From Methanosarcinales archaeon (GTDB lineage Archaea; Halobacteriota; Methanosarcinia; Methanosarcinales; Methanocomedenaceae), in contig DUIM01000032.1 of assembly GCA_013330355.1 (NCBI GenBank), positions 1 through 5,124 on the forward strand: a DNA stretch of 5,124 nucleotides, read 5' to 3'. Both the position numbers and the translations under genes were made by a program. Under the pieces are notes generated by a model. It was not told the DNA's origin and searched no databases. It saw nothing but the letters and a program-made list of their open reading frames with translations. This document shows positions 1-5,124 of the stretch, in pieces (the first letter of the stretch is position 1; every line of letters begins with the position of its first letter).

Positions 1-2
1 AT

Positions 3-212
3 CTCGGATTGGTACACTACCAGAAATTGGGAAGACTGGGCTTCAGTCCGCCTGAGCCCGGTGGACGTCACTTCTATATGCGATATGGCGCATATACATT
101 AACCATTCCAAACAACCCGGAGTATCCTGTGCCTCAGCTTAAGATGCTCATTAAAGAGGTAGAGCACATTCTGAAGAGGAGTGTCTCTTTGACGGAATGG
201 GATAGGTTGTAA
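3..212 (+). CDS. HicA-like mRNA interferase (type II toxin), 5' end outside window
   Basis: The frame is open from the left edge to the TAA at 210-212. A TTG at 9 could start it, but the HicA family normally has about 10-15 more residues before the LGF motif, so I treat it as 5'-truncated by the window. Visible family features are KLGRLGF near the N-terminus, then PPEPGGRHFYM, whose His matches the catalytic His of the HicA dsRBD-like fold (the GGkH/GSH motif). After that come the strand YTLTIPNNPEY (family pattern 'ltIPNPH') and a C-terminal helix ending LTEWDRL, like 'isreeW'. HicA toxins cleave mRNA and are neutralised by a HicB antitoxin. No HicB lies downstream in this window; if there is one it would be upstream. 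The family call rests on motif recall, not a search. A solitary HicA-fold protein with another role is possible. Confidence 0.66.
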   Translation, partial: LGLVHYQKLGRLGFSPPEPGGRHFYMRYGAYTLTIPNNPEYPVPQLKMLIKEVEHILKRSVSLTEWDRL

Positions 213-242
213 AGTATCATCCGGTGCGAGGGGGTTTTGGCG

Positions 243-390
243 GCGTATCTGCCGACCCGGGTCGTGGCTTTTCGCTTGGGGCTGCTGCGGTACCCGGGGG
301 CAGACGCGGCGGTGGCAGGGGGAATTGCCACGGGGGTTATCTGATGCGCGCAGGTTCGCCGGTGTCCGGATGGTCGAACGGCGGTTCTGC
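243..390 (+). ncRNA. Candidate structured RNA element: three consecutive GC-rich stem-loops
   Basis: This stretch is far richer in G+C than the genes to its right and has no convincing coding frame. Stem 1 pairs TCTGCC (248-253) with GGCAGA (299-304) and CCCGGGT (256-262) with ACCCGGG (292-298). The two are separated by a GA bulge at 254-255, and 243-245 can add pairs with 305-307. Stem 2 pairs GTGGCAG (312-318) with TTGCCAC (325-331) around the loop GGGGAA. Stem 3 pairs 350-361 with 379-390, 12 positions with one T-T mismatch and two G-U pairs. An alternative inner fold of stem 3 uses GTTCG/CGAAC and CCGG/CCGG. I do not see the conserved cores of RNase P RNA, SRP RNA or tRNA. It could be an unknown ncRNA, a 3' structure of the toxin transcript, or a transcription barrier. 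The strand is assumed to be that of the flanking genes. Confidence 0.35.
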
Positions 391-410
391 ATGGCGATAT
401 TTGAGGGGAG

Positions 411-425
411 CGAAAGGCTTTTATA
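411..425 (+). promoter_or_regulatory. Archaeal-type promoter: BRE-like purines plus TATA box
   Basis: CTTTTATA at 418-425 resembles an archaeal TATA box and is directly preceded by CGAAAG (411-416), a reasonable BRE. With normal archaeal spacing, transcription would begin near 448. That leaves a leader of about 23 bases that includes the GGAG site and ends at the ATG at 471. The box lies just after the GC-rich structured stretch and is the only clear promoter candidate before the 471-5124 gene cluster. The initiation site is inferred from spacing only. Confidence 0.5.
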
Positions 426-457
426 GGAGTAGGTTGTGTGTACTAATGTAACATATT

Positions 458-461
458 GGAG
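458..461 (+). promoter_or_regulatory. Ribosome binding site (GGAG) fixing the start at 471
   Basis: GGAG lies 9 bases before the ATG at 471. It supports this start over the in-window ATG at 479, which lies in a different frame and does not encode a signal peptide. Confidence 0.55.
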
Positions 462-470
462 TCAATTATC

Positions 471-620
471 ATGACAAGATGTCACCCCACAACCGAAATA
501 CATATCGTTTTGCGAACAATTCTCAGCGCGGGCGTGCTCTTGATGCTGGTAGTATCAGGCGCGTACGCGGCACCATGCACAGATTACAGATGCGCACAGG
601 CAGCAGAGGTGGCAGCATGA
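471..620 (+). CDS. Small secreted protein, 49 residues, possibly truncated by a frameshift
   Basis: I do not recognise a family. The frame starts at ATG 471 behind a GGAG site and ends at TGA 618-620. It encodes a clear export signal: an N-region with Arg3 and Arg15, a hydrophobic core at about residues 17-29 (LSAGVLLMLVV), and an Ala-x-Ala site in SGAYA|AP that suggests cleavage after residue 33. The predicted mature part is only about 16 residues and has two cysteines, C36 and C41. The stop overlaps the ATG of the next small frame (ATGA at 617-620). Either this is a genuine tiny secreted or membrane-retained peptide, or it is the front half of a ~71-residue protein whose remainder lies in the -1 frame up to 685. 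It is the first gene after the promoter, so it heads the cluster. Confidence 0.55.
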   Translation: MTRCHPTTEIHIVLRTILSAGVLLMLVVSGAYAAPCTDYRCAQAAEVAA

Positions 621-685
621 CCCAGGGCATGAGGCAATGGATATTGGAAGCTAATACTGTTTTTCGGGGGGTGAAGGACTTATGA
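617..685 (+). CDS. Possible 22-residue coupled ORF, or 3' part of the frameshifted upstream gene
   Basis: ATG 617 overlaps the preceding TGA, and TGA 683-685 overlaps the next ATG at 682, so both ends show the ATGA arrangement typical of coupled translation. A GAGGTG at 606-611 stands 5 bases before ATG 617 and could serve as a ribosome binding site. The product begins MTQGMRQWILEANTVF and has no recognisable motif; the middle could form a short amphipathic helix. Without the stop at 618-620 and with a one-base shift it would extend the upstream signal-peptide protein to about 71 residues. The frame is open further left, to 479, but that longer version shows no protein-like character. I cannot choose between a real micro-ORF and a broken or misread gene. 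Confidence 0.3.
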   Translation: MTQGMRQWILEANTVFRGVKDL

Positions 686-1110
686 ACCATATTAAATCGG
701 ATAACTCCGTTTTTGGAAATAGAATGCCAGCAAAACAGAAATTGGTTAGTGTTATGGATAAATGGGTAAAAAGAGGCACGATTGTTGGAGGAATATGGGG
801 GTTAATTAATGGGATAGTTTATATTTTTGTTCTTTGGGGCATGGCGTTTGCAGAGACGAAATGGGAGTATATTTTTGCACAAACACCTACTATGTGGAAG
901 GTCATTTTTTTGCCCATGTATCTAACGCATCAATTAATACTTCTTCCAGTATTAGAACTAGTATCAGCTATGTCATACTCACCGTCCTTACAGATAGTAT
1001 ACCTGATACTACTATTCGTCGCAATATTAATGCCCCCTCTAATTGGGATTGGAATTGGCTTTTTAGGAATAATGGTTATCAACAAAGTGAAGGAGGTGCT
1101 AAAAGAATGA
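682..1110 (+). CDS. Small integral membrane protein, unknown function (142 residues)
   Basis: I do not recognise the family. ATG 682 is preceded by GGTGA at 670-674, 7 bases upstream. The N-terminal ~30 residues are polar and basic (KWVKRG) and probably cytoplasmic. Hydrophobic segments follow at about residues 33-56 (VGGIWGLINGIVYIFVLWG), 72-97 (MWKVIFLPMYLTHQLILLPV) and 103-133. The last contains a PPLIG turn and is long enough to be one long span or a re-entrant pair. The tail INKVKEVLKE is charged, so three spans are likeliest. The gene is AT-rich (21 of 60 G+C in 781-840) compared with the stretch before 400. Its TGA overlaps the start of the giant secreted protein, which points to co-production and perhaps a role in its export, anchoring or sensing; that role is inference from position only. 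Confidence 0.85.
   Translation: MNHIKSDNSVFGNRMPAKQKLVSVMDKWVKRGTIVGGIWGLINGIVYIFVLWGMAFAETKWEYIFAQTPTMWKVIFLPMYLTHQLILLPVLELVSAMSYSPSLQIVYLILLFVAILMPPLIGIGIGFLGIMVINKVKEVLKE
1092..1098 (+). promoter_or_regulatory. Strong ribosome binding site (GGAGGTG) inside the upstream gene
   Basis: GGAGGTG ends 8 bases before ATG 1107 and lies within the last codons of the membrane protein gene. It fixes the start of the giant protein at 1107, where the encoded N-terminus is a standard signal peptide. Confidence 0.75.
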
Positions 1111-4100
1111 AAAAGTTTTATATTGTATTGACTTTGGTTGTGTGCATAGCTGGAATTTTCTCTATATCAGCGTCAGCATCTGATGCTGAAAACAAGGGAG
1201 TACTAATATTGGACATAGCACCAGATATACTAACTATTCAAACAGATGTTCCAGAATTCCAACCAATGCATATAACGGTCGTTAAAATATTAAATGAAAC
1301 TGAAGTAACGCTTTGGGAAGCTGACATTACTGAGCAAGAGGATATAAGCATTCCAGTCTCAACTGGAAAGTATAAACTATATGTCCAGTTACATGGACAT
1401 AGAACGATCTGGGAAATAGATGACGAAGGCAGAGGATATGAAGTCTTGTCATCAAGTAGCACAGTGGTTCCAACATGGGCCAATACCCCCTGTAAGGATG
1501 TGATTGCTGATGCTCCTTGGCGAGTGCAATCCGATAAGATACCTATCCTAATTATGGTTAAAGATGCAGATGCGATATGCGGTGATTACGATTTGGGAGA
1601 TGTCGAAATATACTTGGATGGAGATTGTGATAAAGATAATAATGAAGCGGATGACACACTTTTAGAAACTGAAACGAAATGGCATGGTGTTATAGTAGAT
1701 GAGTCGTTCTATAATCTATACTACCCCGGTGATTGGTATGGTATCACTTACTTGGATCCATCTGAACACGGTTTAACAGGAGATGTTTGCCTCCATGTAG
1801 TAATTAGGGATGTTGGTGGGCTGATAGATCTGGATCGGGATGCGCACAGTCATTTTAATGTGACTATTGCAACTGATACTCTGCCCACCTTAACAAATTG
1901 GCACCCTGGTGACACACATTATCACAGTAGTTATACTGATAATGCAGTAGAATTTGGTTTTCCGGTAAATGCTACAGTAGAAGCTGGGAAAGCCATTGGG
2001 CTTGACTGGAACGCTATTACAGATCATTCATTTGATGTGAGAGATAGTAAAACAGCAGACCCTAATCACAAGTGGAATGCACTTAAAAATGACATCACCA
2101 CTTATACCACCGATTCGTACAAACTTATACTCGGGGAGGAGGTATCGTGTTATGGTCATGAAATAACCCTTGCTATAGTTCCCCCCAGTAGGGGAGTGGT
2201 GCACTTTCTGGTATTAGGGATGGAAAACTTTGTGGATGTCATTGGAACAGGTGTAGATTTCATCCCCGGACAATTTGATGAGGATCTTGTTGATACCGAT
2301 GGACAAACATTGAACCTTGAGGATGTTATTGATATAGTTAATTCTCAAGGTGGTGTTTGTTATGCAGCACATCCCGAAGCACATCGTGGAATGGATGCAT
2401 GGCTTTTAGGTAGGGTGCCTTGGATAACAGAAGACTATGATCTAACCGGATATAATGGTCTTCAGGTTTGGAATGAAAAATATGCTCAAGATGATGACTG
2501 GGAAATTCAACGAGACGATGGATTGAAACAATGGACACGGTTATTAAGGGAGAAAGAACGCAAAGATGTATTTATTGCAGGGGGAAGTGATGCGCATGGT
2601 GACTTTAGCCACCACACAGGTGGTGTCTGGCCCGTTGTGGAAGAAACTGACAATGCCTTTGGAAAAGTCAGGACTTATGTTTACACCGAGACATTCGACA
2701 ACGATGGGATCCTCAACGCCCTCAAAAACGGTCACTCCATAATGACCGATGGCCCATTGGTAACCTTCAGCATAACCAATGAGCATGGTGACGCGGCAAT
2801 TATTGGCAACGAGATTGCAGGAAACGATCTTCGTTTGAACATACAATGGGAGTCGACACCTGAATTCGGAAATGTCGATCACATCTATGTACATCGAGGT
2901 ATTATCGGTGAAACCGATGAAGAAGACGAAATATATCACCTCACACCCAATACCCTTTCCGGGGCTGAGCTATATTCGGACTTATCAGAAAAAATCCCCT
3001 CGCCATCTTATATTCGAATAGAAGCCACATCTTCTGTAGGTGGTGAAATCTATCGATGCTACACAAACCCAATTTGGGTTATTCCTCTATCTTCAGGAAG
3101 GTCTGGCGGTCCCGATGATTTCGGTTACACTTTCATCGACAGCAACGCACCAGAAGGTCCCACATACGACTGGATCGAAATTTCTGGAACTGGAACAGAA
3201 GTTTTACCTGATTCTGATGATAGCTGGGTAGAAGATATCGGTCTCGGATTCTTTTTCAATTACTATGGAACCGATTATAGTCAATTAGCCATTTCAAACA
3301 ATGGTCTGCTATTCTCTGGTGGTACCACACGGCAATATGTAAACGAGCCAATTACGCAAACGCCCGGCATACATGGATTTGTTGCACCATTCTGGGATGA
3401 CCTTGTCACATGGGGTGCTGGAACAATATATTACCAGACACTTGGAACAGCGCCAAACAGGATGTTTGTTGTGGAATGGTATGATAACAAACACTATTCT
3501 AATTCAGACTCTGGTGTTACTTTCGAGGCAATACTCTACGAGGGTTCCAACAATATACTATTCCAGTACAAGGATGTTGAGTTTGGAAATGTGTATGGCG
3601 CTGTATCGGGAGATAACCCACCTTATGACAACGGTGGATCTGCAACAGTTGGCATAGAAGGTCCTGCTGGAGACGATGGTATACAATATTCATTCAACGA
3701 GCAGATCATTGATCCGGGTCTGGCTATCCTCTTCAAGTTCCCACAGTTTGCAGGCACCAATCTGTATCTCTCCAAACAAGCTCCTGCAAGTAAGGATCAC
3801 GGAAGTGCGATGACGTATACCCTGCACTATCATAATTTCGGAGATACGCCAGCTCAGAACGTTGTGCTTGAAGATACCTTACCTGCTGAAGTAGAATTCA
3901 TATCAGCTTCAGATAGTGGGAGTTATGATTCAAACACAAGGAAAGTAAAATGGAATATAGGAAGTGTGACGCCAAGCGGTCATGGTTACGAGACTGTATC
4001 AGTTAGAATTCCGCAAGGTGTACAGATCGGAACTGTAATCCAAAATGATGCAAGCATAAGCACTTCGAATCTTGAAGTTCGATACGATGATAACGAAGCA

Positions 4101-5124
4101 CATGCGCGGACAACAGTTACAGGTTCAAGTCTACCGCCGGATGTCGGCGTTGAACCAAATAATGGAGGCACTGGCATACCTTCGATTTACTGGCACGATC
4201 CAATAACATTCTCATATCACAGTTGTGAGGATGCAACAGGCGTTGATATAAGAATCCATGTAAATGACGGTGGACCTGATATAATTGGTAGCATGGCGGG
4301 AGGTCCGCCCGATTGGACATACACCACAACATTCTATCCAAGACACGGTCGCGCCACGATAACGTATACTATACATGGTTGCGATGTAGAAACCGTAACC
4401 TTCGATATTTACATCGACCCGGCAGGCTACATCTACGATACAGACACCGGTGAGCGCATAGCAGGTGCCACCGTCTGGCTGCTGTGGTCGGATGGAGAAG
4501 GGGGCTGGGTGAACGTGCCGACGGGTGAAGTTCCTCCAATATCTCAACCTGACGAAAACCCACTTATAACGGGCGCAGATGGACAGTACCAATGGGATGT
4601 CCTGGCAGGATCATACCGTGTGCATGTCGAGGCAGCTGGATATTATCCAGCCGATAGCATCGTGGTGGGTATTCCTCCCGCAGTTACTGATCTTCATGTT
4701 GGGTTAACACGCATACCATCAGAAAATGAGCCACCGGTTGCAACGGACGATGGCGTCACCACGCTGGAAGACGCAGCAGTTACCATTAATGTTACAGCCA
4801 ATGACAATGATGTGGACGGCAACATAGATCCCACAACTGCAAATACCGTCTGTAACGTCTGTTCCGGACCAACCTCTGGTACGCTTACCAATCCCAATAA
4901 CGGCACGTTCGCGTACACGCCTGATCCTGACTACAACGGTCCTGACAGCTTCATCTACGAGATCTGCGATACGGAGGGATTGTGCGATACCGCCACTGTA
5001 ACCATCGATGTTACGGCTGTGAACGATGCGCCGGTGATTTCCGTAGATGTAACAGAACAAACTGTGCAGTATAGTGACGGGATTGCAAACATCACGATTT
5101 CTGCCACAGATGTTGATTCTTCAT
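1107..5124 (+). CDS. Giant secreted modular protein with CehA/McbA-type PHP metallohydrolase domain, 3' end outside window
   Basis: The frame has no stop from ATG 1107 to the right edge, giving at least 1339 residues. Residues 1-24 form a signal peptide (MKKFYIVLTLVV..., Ala-Ser-Ala-type site near 24). Residues 25-265 look beta-rich and contain an acidic, Ca-loop-like DGDCDKDNNE at 172-181. Residues 265-657 are a PHP domain of the CehA/McbA metallohydrolase type. It has GDTHYH (H271, H273), AITDH (D306, H307), GEEV (E344/E345), GH (H351), AAHPE (H422) and GSDAH (D495, H497), and ends in TNPIWV as this family does. All expected metal ligands are present, so hydrolase activity is likely; the family acts on phosphoesters and also on other esters or amides. 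Next come a NIDO-like beta domain (669-879, SNNGLL and APFWDDL motifs), DUF11 (883-1005, TYTLHYHNFGDTPAQNVVLEDTLP region) and an Ig-like region (to ~1105). A carboxypeptidase-regulatory-like domain (1107-1205, GYIYDTDTGERIAGATV) and a tandem-95/cadherin-like repeat (1207-1305) follow, and the next repeat opens with NDAPVI at 1306. A surface location is inferred; a C-terminal anchor would lie outside the window. Confidence 0.92.
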   Translation, partial: MKKFYIVLTLVVCIAGIFSISASASDAENKGVLILDIAPDILTIQTDVPEFQPMHITVVKILNETEVTLWEADITEQEDISIPVSTGKYKLYVQLHGHRTIWEIDDEGRGYEVLSSSSTVVPTWANTPCKDVIADAPWRVQSDKIPILIMVKDADAICGDYDLGDVEIYLDGDCDKDNNEADDTLLETETKWHGVIVDESFYNLYYPGDWYGITYLDPSEHGLTGDVCLHVVIRDVGGLIDLDRDAHSHFNVTIATDTLPTLTNWHPGDTHYHSSYTDNAVEFGFPVNATVEAGKAIGLDWNAITDHSFDVRDSKTADPNHKWNALKNDITTYTTDSYKLILGEEVSCYGHEITLAIVPPSRGVVHFLVLGMENFVDVIGTGVDFIPGQFDEDLVDTDGQTLNLEDVIDIVNSQGGVCYAAHPEAHRGMDAWLLGRVPWITEDYDLTGYNGLQVWNEKYAQDDDWEIQRDDGLKQWTRLLREKERKDVFIAGGSDAHGDFSHHTGGVWPVVEETDNAFGKVRTYVYTETFDNDGILNALKNGHSIMTDGPLVTFSITNEHGDAAIIGNEIAGNDLRLNIQWESTPEFGNVDHIYVHRGIIGETDEEDEIYHLTPNTLSGAELYSDLSEKIPSPSYIRIEATSSVGGEIYRCYTNPIWVIPLSSGRSGGPDDFGYTFIDSNAPEGPTYDWIEISGTGTEVLPDSDDSWVEDIGLGFFFNYYGTDYSQLAISNNGLLFSGGTTRQYVNEPITQTPGIHGFVAPFWDDLVTWGAGTIYYQTLGTAPNRMFVVEWYDNKHYSNSDSGVTFEAILYEGSNNILFQYKDVEFGNVYGAVSGDNPPYDNGGSATVGIEGPAGDDGIQYSFNEQIIDPGLAILFKFPQFAGTNLYLSKQAPASKDHGSAMTYTLHYHNFGDTPAQNVVLEDTLPAEVEFISASDSGSYDSNTRKVKWNIGSVTPSGHGYETVSVRIPQGVQIGTVIQNDASISTSNLEVRYDDNEAHARTTVTGSSLPPDVGVEPNNGGTGIPSIYWHDPITFSYHSCEDATGVDIRIHVNDGGPDIIGSMAGGPPDWTYTTTFYPRHGRATITYTIHGCDVETVTFDIYIDPAGYIYDTDTGERIAGATVWLLWSDGEGGWVNVPTGEVPPISQPDENPLITGADGQYQWDVLAGSYRVHVEAAGYYPADSIVVGIPPAVTDLHVGLTRIPSENEPPVATDDGVTTLEDAAVTINVTANDNDVDGNIDPTTANTVCNVCSGPTSGTLTNPNNGTFAYTPDPDYNGPDSFIYEICDTEGLCDTATVTIDVTAVNDAPVISVDVTEQTVQYSDGIANITISATDVDSS

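Noticed and set aside
350..390. tRNA-like arm (GGTTCG and GGTCGAAC)
   Set aside because: There is no acceptor stem, anticodon arm or correct spacing; the motif is part of a simple long stem.
243..390. RNase P RNA or SRP RNA
   Set aside because: The conserved RNase P core segments and the SRP helix 8 motif are absent on both strands, and the element is shorter than either RNA.
99..392. 97-residue - strand frame opposite the toxin gene and GC-rich stretch
   Set aside because: It runs antisense to a better-supported gene, and its Arg/Pro-rich composition is typical of spurious frames in GC-rich DNA.
224..451. 75-residue + strand frame across the GC-rich stretch
   Set aside because: The product is Gly/Arg-rich low-complexity sequence with no ribosome binding site, and it lies over the paired stems. 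It looks like a by-product of high G+C.
656..670. T-run as a transcription terminator before the membrane protein gene
   Set aside because: It is only five T residues, with no stem before it, and it sits inside a chain of overlapping genes where termination would be counterproductive.
2544..2939. 131-residue - strand frame
   Set aside because: It lies wholly inside the giant PHP gene, whose sense frame has clear family motifs in exactly this interval (GSDAH at 495-497).
4212..5060. Two - strand frames (4212-4592 and 4719-5060)
   Set aside because: Both are antisense to recognisable surface domains, with Cys/Arg/Ile-rich products that have no motif and no ribosome binding site.

Overview
The window looks archaeal, probably from a euryarchaeon; ANME or methanogen relatives are plausible, but this rests on general impression only. 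The grounds are a TATA-type promoter preceded by a purine-rich BRE-like stretch, frequent ATA isoleucine codons with mixed AGA/AGG/CGN arginine codons, a secreted protein that joins a DUF11 domain to other surface-protein modules, and strong GGAGGTG-type ribosome binding sites. No rRNA, tRNA, insertion sequence, CRISPR array or recognisable phage gene is visible. All supported genes are on the + strand.

The left edge (1-212) holds the 3' part of a HicA-like toxin gene. Next comes a 258-base non-coding stretch (213-470). Its first part is very GC-rich (43 of 60 bases in 241-300) and can form three consecutive strong stem-loops at about 243-307, 312-331 and 350-390, so it may be a structured RNA or a strong RNA structural barrier. 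A promoter follows at 411-425, and a GGAG ribosome binding site precedes the ATG at 471.

From 471 to the right edge the reading frames form one tightly packed unit. It contains a 49-residue signal-peptide protein (471-620), a possible 22-residue ORF (617-685), a 142-residue membrane protein (682-1110), and a giant secreted protein (1107 to beyond 5124). Each junction is a 4-base ATGA overlap, so translation is probably coupled throughout. The two smallest frames may instead be one small gene broken by a single-base frameshift.

The giant protein is the core of the window: at least 1339 residues, with its C-terminus outside the window. In order it has a signal peptide, an N-terminal beta-rich region, a complete CehA/McbA-type PHP metallohydrolase domain with all expected metal ligands, a NIDO-like beta domain, a DUF11 domain, an Ig-like region, a carboxypeptidase-regulatory-like domain and the start of a tandem-95/cadherin-like repeat array. 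The simplest reading is an exported, cell-surface metal-dependent hydrolase carried on an adhesin-like stalk, made together with a small membrane protein and one or two tiny products. Its substrate cannot be read from the sequence. Base composition changes along this gene (20 of 60 G+C in 1261-1320, 38 of 60 in 4441-4500), which suggests assembly from modules of different history.
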